Assembly (NCBI GenBank): GCA_963969595.1
Contig: OZ018408.1
Location: 11,157,823-11,221,822 of the forward strand
Reading direction: 5' to 3'
From: Neckera pumila
Lineage: Eukaryota; Streptophyta; Bryopsida; Hypnales; Neckeraceae
DNA length: 64,000 bases
Of this stretch, positions 22,887 to 36,128 are shown in pieces. The position numbers and the translations under genes are program-made. The notes under the pieces were generated by a model. It had not been told where the DNA came from. It did not search any database and saw only the letters and a list, made by a program, of their open reading frames with translations. Position 1 is the stretch's first letter; each line of letters starts with the position of its first letter.

Positions 22887-23390
22887 ACGTGCGTTCTGCA
22901 GTGTAGGACCTCTTCATGTGATCTACTTTATTCAAAAGTTAAATAATAGTGAGACTAAAAGGGCCACTATGACCATTTCAAATAGACTAGTATTGGTATA
23001 TGATACTGTGTCCTCTCCTAAACCCTCATTATTCCTAATTGTATTAGAAGATCCCTTTCTTGGCATGAGGTGTTGTAGAGTTCTATTTTTCAATATAATC
23101 CCAAATCTTTTTATACTTCACCGTACCCTCCAAATCCTCGAAATGATTGTGTACGACTTGGTTTCGGTAATGCAAGGTGAATGCACAATCATCCTACATG
23201 GTCTAAGGACACCCTAAATCAATTGGCATATGCTCTGTAAGAAAAAGGCCATCAAATCTGTAAACCATTGGACCCTCTTCCATGTTCATTCTCTTATTTT
23301 CCTTAATATGTACTCGTCATGTCAGTTCTGCATTCATATACCCTTCATCCTCATCCAAATTTTATTTTCACATTTTTCATCTCATCTCAG
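22887..23390. other. Non-coding spacer
   Basis: No gene seen. The last 100 bp grades into the TCATCC-rich array. Confidence 0.4.
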
Positions 23391-23565
23391 AAATTCCTTT
23401 TCCATCTTTCTTCATCCATTTTCATCCACTGTCATCCATTGTCATCCATTGTCATCCATTATCATCCACTGTCATCCACTATCATCCACTTTCATCCACT
23501 TTCATCCAGTTTAGCTTACATTCATCCATTTTCATCCATTTCATCCATCCAAATCTGTTGACCTA
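23391..23565. repeat. TTTCATCCA minisatellite
   Basis: Ten-base units of the form TNTCATCCAY are repeated about fifteen times, with a short interruption near 23510. It is the reverse complement of the GGATGAAA array at 6.4-6.8 kb. Confidence 0.85.
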
Positions 23566-23631
23566 CCTCCTGTCATCCAAATATTACCCATTTGCCACAT
23601 CCAGTTTTTTTTCTAAAAAACAAAAATCTAT

Positions 23632-23698
23632 GCTCCCCGCTCACCAATCCCCGCTCCCCGCTCGCCGCTTGCCGCTCCAAGCTCACGTCCTAGCACCG
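23632..23698. repeat. GAGCGG-type tandem tract, reverse orientation
   Basis: Units such as CCCCGCTC repeat for about 65 bp. On the minus strand the tract begins GTGAGCTTGGAGC and ends GGAGCAT, the same boundary words as the 6.34-6.40 kb tract. Confidence 0.75.
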
Positions 23699-23714
23699 TC
23701 CCTCAAAACAACGT

Positions 23715-24423
23715 TCTAAGGGGGGGCAGCAAATTTTTTATTTTTTATTTTATTTTCTTATATATTGTATTTTTGTTAGGTTGAAAAGATTTTATTCATT
23801 TTGGTTGGATTTTTTATGAGGAAGTTATACACAATCTTGTTTTTCAGGCTCTTAGAACATCTTCCTAAAACAAATAACTTATACGATTTATTTTCTTTAT
23901 GCTATTTTTACAATTCTTCAAAAAAAAGGTCCACAAGGTTTAGTTTTTTGCTAGAACAATCTCACCATTAGAAATAGTGCTTTTGAATTCCATATAAATG
24001 ATATTAATATTTTAGATTTTCCTTCTATCTCGTACCTATTTCTACTTAATAATTTTTTTAATAATGAAAATTAAGTTTTTTTGGATTTTTTTTCCCCTGG
24101 ATTCTCAACTCAATTCCCCATTATAAAGATTAAAATCTCAAAACTCTATAGTGCAAAACATTTAAGTTAAATATGTTCATAGTCATAAAATCTAATCCCG
24201 CAATGTGCTGAGAAACTTGTTTTTTCACTTTAAACGCAGATATCTTGCAATCTGTGCGGTCAAAAATTCTGAAATTTTTTCTACACATTCTCATACTAGT
24301 TAAGTGTAAGATCCTATGGTTAGATGTGCAAAAAAAACAATTTTCAATTTTTTAACTCTTTGCTATAGAAATGGCAATTTTGAGTGCTTTTTGGCCAAAA
24401 AAAGGGCCTCGGTCCTTCAGGGA
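23715..24423. mobile_element. TTAA element, copy 3 (A end and interior)
   Basis: From the GGGGGGCAGCAAA landmark onwards the sequence follows the family interior and ends with the A terminus, GGCCTCGGTCCTTCAGGG, against TTAA at 24424-24427. The B end is missing, replaced by the GAGCGG tract and TTTCATCC minisatellite. It is the complementary half of the truncated copy at 6.1 kb. Confidence 0.75.
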
Positions 24424-24427
24424 TTAA

Positions 24428-25785
24428 AAAGAACTCACATAATGAGTTACATTAGTTTTAAAATTACAATAAAATTATACATTAGACTTTTTGGGGGGTT
24501 CTTACTTTGAACTACTTTCAAAAGCCATGACTTCTAAAGGTTGGCCTCTCAAAGACAAGCCATAGAGCTTTAAAGCTTTTCTCTACATCTTCTAGTGTAA
24601 AGAGAGCCTAAATAACACAAGAGTGATTAAGGCAATATTTTTAGTAGATCCCAACGAAGTTCTATTCTCCAAATAGTTCATTGTTAACATAAGAAGAGTT
24701 ACAACCAAGCCAATAGTTAATGTAAGAAAATTGAATGCCAAAAAAACAAAATAGACAACATTAAGAATGCATGATTCAAATTATAAAGTTTTCACAAAAA
24801 AATAATTAAAAATGGATCCCAATAAGAAAAAGTCTTAACATCTTGATAATAATGCTAAAAAAATCAAATTATCTTATCATTTAAATGAGTCCACCAAGAA
24901 TTGACATGTTTGTACATTTTGTTCCTAGTAAAAAGTGGAATATTTCCAATTTTAAGTTGAAACAAAACAAGTCTTTGTTGTTGTTGAATAATTTGAAATT
25001 TTGAATTTTTTTTGTTGAAATCATAGAGGTCTCTAGCCATCTTCAACAATAAAACAACTCATGTGCATACCTTAAAGGCTTCTTAAAATTCTTTAATGCT
25101 AAAATCACACTTCCTCTAAAAGTCTCCCCTTGACAAATCCACTCCATAGGGTGATATTGATAACTTAAATGTATTGACAATGAACATTTTAAAGTGGGAC
25201 ACTAAGCAGGAATCCTGTAAACCAAAACGCTCAATTTCAAAAGTTCCTCTAATTTCACAAGAATCCAAAAATCATGAATCAAATTGCGTTTGATGCCAAT
25301 TTTGTCCTTCACCAAATGCACCGAAGTTTTTTTTACCGCGAGGCCTACCCTCCCAAAAGGATCAGCCCTAACTACAGTAAGGGCGATACTTTGTGGACAC
25401 TCGGACTCCTTATTGACGCGCATTTGTGCAGGGCTTTGGTTTTAAGTCATCACGTCTGCAGCAGTTCATTATTTATTCATTTTTACTTGCATTGCAGCTT
25501 GAATGGTTGGATGTTATCCATCATTAGTAGCTCTGCAAGTCATTGCAATGTGCAATAATTCTGACCGGAGATGTCTTTGATACAATTCTGTTATCTACCC
25601 GAAATCAGCTCGAAATTAAGTTACAGCCTATCAACTATTTACTGTAATGTAATGTGGTCGGTTAATTACCTCAAGACATCAGTCGGGCCTGACCACTGAC
25701 AGGGTAAAATTCTTCAAATAATTGCCGAGCATCACTGGAGGAATTTGACTATTATGAATTTAGTTCAGAATTGTTAAATCCAGCC
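24428..25785. other. AT-rich non-coding region
   Basis: I see no gene, RNA or clear repeat here. Short frames on both strands have no protein-like character. Confidence 0.4.
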
Positions 25786-26014
25786 ATCCTTTGTTGTCCC
25801 TGCGGGCCGAATTTACCCCGTGGAAAACGCTGGAATCTTTTATTTGCCACAAACCTTTTTTTTTGCAAAATCTGATTTTATTGTTGCAATTAGAGGCCCC
25901 AAATTAGCTAGAGGGGGCTAGTAAGTATCCCTAGACGCGGCTCAAATATAGGGGCCTTTTTTTTACTTTTATCCTTGAGAACCCCAAATTTATCCTGCTG
26001 GCCTACAAAGGAGT
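25786..26014. mobile_element. MITE-like element, related to 4667-4933
   Basis: The interior (GGGCCGAATTTACCCCGTGG onward) matches the 4.7 kb element. The ends form an inverted repeat of CCTTTGTNGNCC type (CCTTTGTTGTCCC at the left, GGCCTACAAAGG at the right). As at 4.7 kb it abuts a TTAA element. Confidence 0.6.
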
Positions 26015-26031
26015 ACTTTTGGTCTTCTTAA

Positions 26032-26290
26032 CCCCTAAAGGACAAAACACCGTTTTTTGGCAACATAGCAATTTTGGGCAGCTCACTACAAATGGAGTTT
26101 TTATTTTTTTTCTTTGAAAATTTCACAAAACATGTGCCCGAGGAGTAGCTTTAAGGTCCAACAATTTTCATAACTTTTGACTACACGATAAAAAGGTTAT
26201 TGCGTGATATGTGGTTTTCGTTACTCGGCGGGCAGCCCGGGCAGCTCAGAAAACTTCTTTAAAAATCACTTTTTTCAAAAATGAAAAGTT
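26032..26290. mobile_element. TTAA element, truncated copy 4
   Basis: After TTAA at 26028-26031 the sequence is CCCCTAAAGGACAAAAC, a family terminus. The following approximately 250 bp differ from the common interior and no matching right end was found, so this is a truncated or divergent subfamily member. Confidence 0.5.
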
Positions 26291-29200
26291 GTAAGTGGTT
26301 TTAGAGAAATATTTAAAAGTGGAAAAGTTTGAACCACTCCATTTTGTTTAATGAGGTGAGAGTTATTAGGGATTCCAATTTGTGGATAGGTAGGTAGCCA
26401 CCAAAATTGCTCTCATTATTGAACCGATAGATGCATTCTTTGTTTCTACAAGTGAACAATGAAGTCATGCATTTTCCACTTTTCAACCTCATCATCCTTC
26501 AACAGTTAACTTAATCGTGTTCATCACTGAGTTCAACTTATTTGGAACTGTTGCTATAAGGTAGGCGCTCTAAAAGCAACCATGCTTTAAAATCGACCAC
26601 TAACATGGAGGTACATTTTGCTTTCTTCAACGTACTAATAGTGTACATTTCAAGAGGTGGTCGCTTCTAGTGACCACTACATTTCAACTTCAAGAATTCG
26701 TAACTAAATCCACAAAGGTACAAAAAATATGAAACAACTTGGGTTCGATGCCAGTTCCATTTTTCTTCCTAAGAAAATTTACGGAAAATTGTTGCAAGGA
26801 GTTTAGCTCCCACCACCACCACCACTGCAATCAGCTCTCAAAAAGTTGATTTAAGAGCAGACTACCTTAGACTGCAGAACTGAACTTCTTCTCCGACATT
26901 TGTTTCAATTACTTCTGGCCTTGTGGATTCACACTTTGCAGCCATGTCGAATTTCCACCAAAAGAAACCTGAATTTGAACCACAGACTTTGCAATTATAG
27001 TACAATCAGATGTTCTCAATGGCATCCTAGCTTGGAATTTTCCATCCTTCAATTACTATCTATGCTTTCAGCACGGTGGCAATCTTCACACACAAAGGAT
27101 AGATGCTTTTTTCAGTTGGAATGCTTTCCAGGAGTTGTGCCACTTGGAAATAAATGTCGAGCATTTGGTGTGTTTTGCTCAAAAAACACACTTTCTGGAG
27201 TAATGTACTTGCATTGATGTTGCGCACAACCAGAGAATGAGCTTCCTTCCCTAGCGTAGCATGTACAGAACTTTGAATGATCATCGCTCTCATTGACAAG
27301 CAATCATGCCATTAAAATTCATACACTAGGGGTTGTTTGATTGCATTGTTCGTCTTGGTGAGGGCGCCCATTGGTGCGCACACACACGCACACACATTCA
27401 AAAACCTATGCAAAAGGAGGCCTCCATGGCTTCATTGTGGGGCCAATTCTATTCAAATCTCAATTCTGTTGTCAGATAAAGTATCCAAGTGTAAGTGGAT
27501 GGACCCTTGTTGTGATTCATGTTTGAAGTGAATAATTGAATGTTCATTGCTTGATTTGTTTGTTTGTTTGTGTTGAGAAAAATGTCATACTCCATGGTAG
27601 GTAGCCAGCAAGGTCATAAGGAATTTGGATGCACGGACTGAGTGTTTGACTCTATATGAGCTTATGTGGCAATGCTGCAGTATATTGAATATCCTTTTTT
27701 GCCTTTCACTGAAAAATTCATTTTGGGGTCATTGTGAATCAAAAGTTTGTCTCTTAGAGGTTGAACAACTGCATAAACAAAAAGCTGTTTGAAGTGCAAC
27801 CTGTTTCACAGAGTGAATTCTACGTTCAAATCCTTTCCAACAATGTTGACCTTGGACTGTGGACTCAAACAAATTGTTACATTACTCAGAATTTCTTCAT
27901 AGATTGCTCAAGAGCTGATTGCTGTTAGGGAGGTCAATCATGCAGTTTCAAGTATCCACAGTTTATGAACATTTATGTGTATCATAACATTGTCAACACC
28001 TTGAACGCTGGCAGGTTGTGGATGACAAACAAAATTATTCGATGAATAGAGTTAATTGTAAAGTTCATCCTGTGTTTGTAAACGGGTGGTAAAGAAAGGT
28101 TTAACTAAGAATAGTACTGAAGAAACTGAATACCAAACTCCATTAGAACCCCAATTTTGGTGCTTCGACAAGTTTCGTCTTGTGTTTTTCCCAAACTCCG
28201 GCTTCTGGTCCCACATTGCACACGCTTTACGATTAAGTGATTAACTAATTCAGCTTTCAGATTATAGCATAGAAACAAAGAATGCACATGTTTATTCATG
28301 AGTCTGATAATTTTGTCTAACTTTCTTGTTGATGGCTTCTTCTCTCTAGGATCAACAACTTCGTCATCAAATAGCCAAACATCGCTTCTAATCTCTAGAT
28401 GGTATTTCAAATTATATTCAATTTTTTTAATTAAATTAATCATTGTTGTGAAAAATGTCAATGAGTTTAACGAAAATATCATTACCAAAAATGAAAGTTT
28501 GACCAAGGTGAATTCAATGTTTGGATGCAAGAAGCTTTGAGGAATCATTACCAAAAGTACTTATATAAGTATTCATGTACTTAGGTAAATATGGTCCTTG
28601 TTCTTTTAATTGTGAACACACCTAGTGGTACCTAAAGCTCAAGTCAACAAATTTTGACCTAGTACTCAACTTGTCCCTTCTAGAATATTGTCTAAAATGC
28701 ACACAATCTAAATATAAAAATCTATGGTTGATTTTGGATACCCTTACAACCAACATTTTGAAAATTATTAGTTTATCCATAATGTATTAGAATATTACAT
28801 TCTTAGAGAATCTTGAATCCTCTTCTACTCACTAAGGTCCAATAAATTTTAGAAGAATCATTGTAAAAGAAGCTACTTTTTTCACAATTTTATGCTCTGC
28901 TACTTTCAGTGAAGAACATGTGCACCGGTTTCCACCCTCACCTAGTGCTAAGTCATCAGATATAACAACCCAATGCCATTAGTCACCCAGTTTCAACATC
29001 TATTGAACCTTCCTATTTGCGTCAATCACCCAACCCATTACCATAATCTTAGCAATCCTTTAGCATCATGACAATGCACTTGGAGGGAGGGAATACGTCA
29101 ATGTGTGGTTTAGCATACTTTAGCAATTTAGTCCCAACCAACTTGAAAAATCACTTAAAATTCATTTCTTGTCGAAATGTCTTCATTCTACCTGCAAATG

Positions 29201-31777
29201 ACTTCTGTCAAACTTCTCAATCTCCAAAACATATGTGAGTTCACAAATTGCTTTTCCAAGGTTACCTAAATACCAAATCTACTCAGTCATACGTGAAGTA
29301 ATACAGTGTTTACCTTAACTCTAATAAATGCTAACCTTACATACAATGGAGATTGTACACAAAAAAAAATTTCGAAAGAGCTAAGGACTTCTTGATAGTG
29401 ATGCTTCAGCTGCTCACTTAACTTTAAGTTAGAGGACAATTGAGCTCCAATGTTTTCATACATTCTTCAGCATCAAGGAGACATGTTGCAGTAGTGCTGT
29501 CAGTGGCTTGTCCTGTGCACTAGCAAATCTCACCTTGAAATGTTCTGGAAGTTATGTGCATGGCACTCTTATCTCAAACATATTTCAGCCATAGAAGAAA
29601 ACCACATCTAAAATCAAGCACACGCATCATGAGTATTTGAGTACAAATTGTCTTCATTTAGTCGTAAGGGCACTGCCATCGCAGACTTGCCAAGGAGGGA
29701 CACCAAGTGGGGCTTTGGTGAGTGGACTTGAAGAGTGGGGTTTTACCACTCCTCTATCCGACAGTTGATGCTCCAAACTGGGGCACCAAATATGTAATGC
29801 AAAAGATTTTGATGGTTTTAGAATTAAACTAAAAAAAATTACTTAGTTCATTGAGAACTAAATCACATTGTTTCAAACGCATTTCCAACTTACTTTGGAT
29901 TTTTAAGCTAATAGAAAAGCTCACTGTATACACATGGTGTGGTAGGAGGTAGAACAAACAATGTGGGATAAGTAAATTAGATGTAATAGGAGCTTCACCA
30001 CTCATAGTTTACTCAAAAGTAGGAATTGTGTTAAAAGTAAAATTTCAGACCTCATTTAGACATAATAGAATAATTTTTTCCAAAAACTTTGAACTAAGAA
30101 AAATTGGAGAATCAAGTTAAATTTCATCTCCAAAAATCCATTTGAGATTTCAAATTTCCAATCAACACTTATGGACAAATTTCAAAATGGGGTTGAAAGG
30201 GAATTTTTTTGACATTTTCAAACATGGTCAAAAATAGTTGGACTTGCCATGCTTTTTAACAAGTTTACAGATATTGAATGTACTATACAATACAATATTC
30301 GAAATGGAAACTCTGTTGAATTTTGGTGATTGACTTCAATGTCAACTAGGGTGTGCATGTTGCTTTTTGCCATCAAAAGTTGAACCCATAAGGTAGCCGA
30401 CCTGTTTCCGATCAACCTCCATTTGGATGGTACAGGCTCATGTATTTTCAACCATAGACCTCTTGCATTTCCAACAGCTCACGCAGAGCAAGACATAATG
30501 TCCGGGAGGTGTACATTGAAACATAGAATGATCACAACTTGTACATTGAAAGCCCACAATTATCACTTACATCAACCTATGGTTGGTATTACAGCAATCT
30601 ATAGATCAAGAATAGGTTGAAAAAAATCTTCCACCAAAAAATTCATAGTAATTACGTTTTGTGTAAAAAAAATTGGAAATTTATGCAATCCTTCCAAACT
30701 CTGTTTCTACATACAAGAAAAATTTGAACAAACTTGCACTCCACATATGGACAATAGCTTTAGTGGTTGGAAATGGGTTGGTTACCTTGGAAGCTACAAA
30801 ACAATATGCTTACAAATAAGTTAGGATAGTCCACCAACATACTACATATATCATATTGTAGAGAACTAACTAGGGTGCATTTGACAATGGCAAAGTTACA
30901 CTAAGGCAGACAAGCCTATTAGCACCCTGATTAGCAATTTGAATATCTTAGGGCCACTTCCAAGAAGGGCACATATTTTTCAGAGGTGTGTGCTTGTTTT
31001 GCAAATCAAATCCAAGTGGAATTATAATTTTTCAATTAAAATTGTAATTTTTGTGAATTTCTAAAGTATTTTGCCTTGAAATTACAAAATCTCTCATAGA
31101 ATGGGTCATGAACATCCTATAAACAACCCATAACCACTCTTCCATGTGTCCAATGGTACTTGAGTGTTCACCAATAAAGGATTGACATGTTATACCTTTG
31201 TTGGCATTAATGGAGTGATTTTGTCAGAAAATGAATAGATTTGAAGGAGTTTTGGGACAAAATTGGGGCCAAAATTAGGATGACGGAATTAGATAGCTGG
31301 CAAAAATGGGATGGCTTACCTTAATACCGTTCATTTAATTATTAGTGACCTTGAAGTTAACTCCCAAATTCCTAAACTAAATAAAGGTGGAGCCACTCAT
31401 AACCAATCATTTACACAATTAGTATGCTCATGATTTGGAACAGTACAAGGAGATGTAAGATTTTTTCATGTAGAAAGATAGAAACCATGGGGATTGCAAA
31501 TTTTTTGGTAATTTTATTCCTCAAATTGAAATTACTGTAAATTTTGGAAGTCAATAGTTGGTATGAATCCATAATTAATGTCTAGAATGTTCCATAGTTG
31601 CTCATTCAGAGACTGCGTACTTCTTGAAGGCTGTGTCATGATGGCATTCCAAATTGGTGATTGGAAATAAAGAATTGATGGTAAAAAATCAATTCCAGCC
31701 TTTATTGAATTTTTTTACCCTATAGATTATTGAAGGAGATTTGGTTGGTAATGTGTGCCTCCACCTTACATCACTTC
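26291..31777. other. Long gene-poor AT-rich region with a dispersed repeat
   Basis: No gene could be supported. Segments at about 26,680-26,810 and 27,240-27,530 resemble 49,860-50,040 and 51,660-51,860 in the same order. Shared landmarks include ATGAAACAACTTGGGTT and GAACTTTGAATGATCAT. This suggests two diverged copies of a larger dispersed repeat. A 149-codon minus-strand frame at 28,105-28,554 has no recognisable feature. A short (CCA)n run lies near 26,811. Confidence 0.45.
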
Positions 31778-31781
31778 TTAA

Positions 31782-32694
31782 ACCCTAAAGGACTATGGCC
31801 ATTTTTTGTCAAAAAACACTCAAAAGTGCCATTTTTGTTGCATTCACTGTCCCAAAAAAGCAAAAAAAACATTTATTTTAGAATCTAATTGTAAATTCTT
31901 GTACTTCACTTGTCTAAGATCATATAGAAAGGTGTCATGAAGTTTGATCATACATATTGGAAGATATTTGCACTCAAAATTAGAAAATTAGTTCTTTTAA
32001 TGTTGGCCAATACTTTCAAATGAATTTCACTGTCATTTGTGGAAAACAAACTTGCACTACATACTTCAAATTTAAAAAAAATTGTATTGAAGAATTGAGT
32101 TGAAAGTCTAAAAAAATTTCAAAAAACACATATTTGATTTCATTCTTTAAAAAAAACTTCAGTAGAAGTAGATCCAAGATTGAAAGAAAAACAAAGCTGT
32201 TAATTGCTCTAAGATGGAATTGAAACACAATAATCCCACTGGAGAGATTGTTTTAGCAAGCAAACTTAACCTTGTCAAACAATGATTTTTGAAAATTTTG
32301 ATAATTGCATTCAAAAATGAATCCTACAAGTTATTTTTTTGAGAAGATGCTTAGCTTGCCCAAAGAACAAGATTGTCTTTAGCTTTCTCATATTAGTCAA
32401 AATAGAATGAATCAAAGCTTCACATGTTGACAAAAAACAATATTTAAAAAAAAATTAGAAATTTTATTTTGAATTTTTGCAATTCTTTTGTGCTACTTAT
32501 CGAGTTCAACTCTAGACTCTTGTGGTATAACATTTGCTCCCAAGCACAAACTGAAATAAAAATTACATTCCCACAAAGCTAATAAGTTTTTATATCTTAT
32601 GAGCAAGTTTCAAAAAGTTCCATCAAAAATTGAGCTCATAGGAACCTATCTAATATCCATGTTGCCCCATGAAGAGACCATAGTCCTCTAGAGA
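31782..32694. mobile_element. TTAA element, copy 5 (913 bp)
   Basis: TTAA lies at 31778-31781 and 32695-32698. The left A end reads ACCCTAAAGGACTATGGCC and the right B end reads ATAGTCCTCTAGAGA. The interior is an older, more diverged version of the family sequence. Confidence 0.75.
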
Positions 32695-32879
32695 TTAACC
32701 CCCAAGATAATTACCAACCAAATTGCGTCCGAATAAGCAATTAATCATTGTTCCTATTACAAAAATTCTTATTTTTTGTTTAATGTTGTTGCAAATCAAA
32801 AGAGTTTTTGACTCTCTTTTAATGCATTTTTTGGACATTATACTTCTAATGGAAATACGGTTTGCATAGACTAAGCAAA

Positions 32880-34626
32880 AATGTATCAAAATTTATATTT
32901 TTGCATATTCAATTGTAGGATCTTGCACTAGACTAGTATAAGAATGATTGGAAGAAATTTCAAAAAAATTGACTATTACTTAGATTGCAAGATGAAAGTG
33001 AAAATAAACTTTTTTTATGCACCTTGTGGGACTAGGTTATAAGACTTTGCATCTTTTTATTTTAACCCCTAAAGTCCCAAGGCCATTTTTCTGTCAAAAA
33101 CCACTCAAATTTGCCATTTTGGCTGCGTTCACACAAGAACACAAAAAAAAACATTTTTTTAGAATCTAACCATAGGATCTTGTACTTCACTTGTCAAAGA
33201 TTATGTGGTAAAAATTTCATGAAGTTTGACCATATAGATTGGAAGATATTAGCATTCAAAGTTGAAAAAAAAAGTTTTTTTGAACACTGACCTACAATTT
33301 CAAATGACTTTGACCACCATTTGTGGAAATTTTTTGCACTACAAACTTTGAATTTAAAACTTTTTATGTTGAAGATGTAAGTTTAAAGTCTACAAAAAAA
33401 ATTTCAAAAAAAACACACTTGATTTTCATTCTTTGAAAAATTATTCAGTAGAAGTAGGTCCAAGATTGAAAAAAAAACTAAACTGTTAATAGCTCTTTGA
33501 TGGGATTGAAGTACTATAATACCAATGGTGAGATTGTTTTAGCAAGCAACACAACATTCTCAAAAAAAATATTGTAAAAAATTGTGAAAATTGCATTCAA
33601 AAATTATTCCTACAAGTTATTTTTTCAAAAAGATACTTAGATTGCCCAAAAAACAAGATTGTCCACAACTTGCTCATTATTAGTCCAAATTAAATGAATC
33701 AACACTTCACATGTAGACAAAATATAAAGTCTTAAAGAAAAAAAAAATTAAAATTTATTTTGACTTTTTGCAAAAAAATTTGTGCTGCCCGCTGAGTTCA
33801 GTTTGAAGCTTTTTGTGGTATAACTTTTGCTCCCAGGCACCAATTGAAATAAAAATTATATTCCCACAAAGCTAATCATTTTTTCTATCTTATGGAAAAG
33901 TTCCAAAAAGTTGCACTAAAAATTGAGCCCGTAGGTACTTGCCCAAAATCTGATTTGTCCCCCGAGGGGACAATGGGACTTTAGGGGTTAAATTTTTTGC
34001 ACTAAAACTTTGGAATTTCTAATTTCAATGTTGAAGATTTGAGTTGAAATGTTTTTTTAAAGGGACTTGATTTTTATAAATAATAAAATTGTCAAGTAGA
34101 AGCAAGTACAAGATAGAAGGAAAAACTATATCGTTATAACTCTAAGGTAGATTTGAAACACACTAATCCCAACAATGATGTTGTTCTAGAAAGTTAATTG
34201 TATCTTGTAGAACTCTTTTTAGAAAATTGTAAAAATTGAGTTCAAAATGTATCTGATAAATTATTTGTGAAGAAGATGTTTTGACTGCCATCAAAACCAA
34301 AACTTTTGCATAACTTTTGCATCACTATTCCAAATAGAATTAATCAAATATTTCCATGTAGACAAATGCATTTTCTATGAAAAATAATATTTTATTTCGT
34401 TTTGAGTTTTTGTGATTATTTTTTTTGTTGTGATTAGCTAACTCTATTTTGAGCTTTGGCATAACTTATGCTAACAAGCACCCACAAAAATAATCATTAT
34501 ATTTTAGAAAGCTAATGTGTTTTCCTATCTTGAGAAAAAATTTCAAAAATCATGCCAAAAGATGAGATCATACGAGCCTATCCAAATTTCCATTTTTTCC
34601 ATAAAGGAATTTTTGGATTGTAGTTG
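32880..34626. mobile_element. Older TTAA element split by copy 6
   Basis: Two parts of one old copy, 32880-33061 and 33992-34626, match consecutive parts of the family interior (CATTTTTAACTTAAAA region). They are separated by a complete younger copy inserted at an internal TTAA. The right end is a degenerate terminus (GGATTGTAGTTG) before TTAA at 34627-34630; the left end could not be found. Confidence 0.65.
33066..33987. mobile_element. TTAA element, copy 6, nested (922 bp)
   Basis: TTAA lies at 33062-33065 and 33988-33991. The ends are CCCCTAAAGTCCCAAGGCC and GGGACAATGGGACTTTAGGGG. Both termini carry the matching change GGACC to GTCCC, so the ends have stayed complementary. It has inserted into an older copy of its own family. 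Confidence 0.8.
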
Positions 34627-34630
34627 TTAA

Positions 34631-35284
34631 GGCATACACTTGTTTAACTCAACAAGTTAAACCAAATGTGTGTTTTAATGGTTAAACTTGCAGGGACAGT
34701 GTTTCTATTTGTATAAAAATAAACATTGAAATTTTAAACTTTAAATTCCTTAAAATATCCAAATGCAACTTTAGATTCTAAAAAGTGAGGTAGTATATTT
34801 TAGACAAGAATTTGTAGAGGGGAGACTTAGAAAAGGGTCAAAATTATGTATTCAATTTAAAGATCATAAACAAAATTACATTAGAATTTTTGTAGTAAAT
34901 AATTGGAACACTCCTAATATAATTACATTATTAATGTATGAAGTAAGAGTGCTCTACTTCTTTCCATTAATATAAGCTTACTATATGGTTTTCCTTGAAG
35001 TTTCCACGATGAATATTAATTTGATGCATCCCAGTGGATGGTTGAGCATTTAAAGGTTGATTTGATTCAATTGAAGATTTGGAAAATTATTGTATGTACT
35101 GGTAGTTTTTTACTGGGTACATTTTTGGGATTAACTATGGACATTAACCTAAAAAGGGACTTGAATACATTTGGTCTCCTAGGTGTAGAATTTTTTCTTA
35201 GATATAAAGGTATATTTCAATGAGAAAGAAGTTCCAAATGTTTTGTACTTGCTTGAAAGTGTGGGTGTTTGTGCTAAGCAAACC
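34631..35284. other. Non-coding spacer between elements
   Basis: AT-rich; nothing further recognised. Confidence 0.4.
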
Positions 35285-35288
35285 TTAA

Positions 35289-36124
35289 CCCCTAAAGGCT
35301 AGAAGTTGTTTTGGAAGAAAAAAGGTTCAAAATTGCCATAGTAAAGGAATGTGTGAAAAAAAATTCAGCCCATTTAACCGCATGGATTGAAAGATTATAA
35401 TGTTTGAAGTGGAAAAAAAACTTTTTTTCATTCCTGCAAAACAAGGTAAAATTTTTGGGGTTCTTGTGGAGTAAATTTTTTGCTCTATATGAAGATGGGG
35501 ATTTTGATTATTCATATATATAAGATATTAAGCTCACTCACAAAAAAATTCAGCATACTCTAAATCACCTTGCAATGCAAGGACATTAAGGGAATTGGCA
35601 ATACACTAATCATTTTTTTGATAATTTATTGTGAAACGAGGAAATTTTTTATTTGAAATCCAAATAGTGAAAATTTAGAGACAAATACTTGGAATATTTG
35701 GGAAAATTTTCAAGAACATTAACTTTAGAGATTGCCAGATAATAGGACTTGAAGTTAGAAGAAAATGATTTCTATTGAAAATGCTCCAACATAGCTAACA
35801 AAATTTGACTCCTCTTAGAATGTGATTTGAGGACTAGATTATTTTTTTTTGGAGACAACTGTATGCCACATTTTATTAATTATGTTCATGCCAAATTTCA
35901 AATTTTGATGAGCATTTTTGCAAAAGATTCTCCAAAGATTTCTAATTTGATTGGGTTGCCATAAAATTTTAGGGGAGCATAAAATTTCCGATTCATGCAC
36001 CTAATCGGAAAAAAAATAGATTCTCATGAAGTAGGTACATGTTCACACTTTTATTAACATTCGTCTAAAATTGACTTCATAGGAATCTGCCCCAGATTTT
36101 CAATTGTCCATCATCCTAAAGGGG
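35289..36124. mobile_element. TTAA element, copy 7 (836 bp, variant subfamily)
   Basis: TTAA lies at 35285-35288 and 36125-36128. The ends are CCCCTAAAGGCTAG and CATCCTAAAGGGG. The interior differs from the main family but matches, in reverse, the element ending at 39195, so they form a subfamily. Confidence 0.75.
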
Positions 36125-36128
36125 TTAA

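Noticed and set aside
26735..26765. GGGTTCGATGCC, similar to a tRNA T-loop.
   Set aside because: The matching segment in the related repeat near 49.93 kb lacks it, and no tRNA cloverleaf can be drawn around it.
28105..28554. A 149-codon minus-strand frame in AT-rich DNA.
   Set aside because: It has no recognisable domain, no splice context and ordinary low-complexity AT composition, so chance is the simplest explanation.
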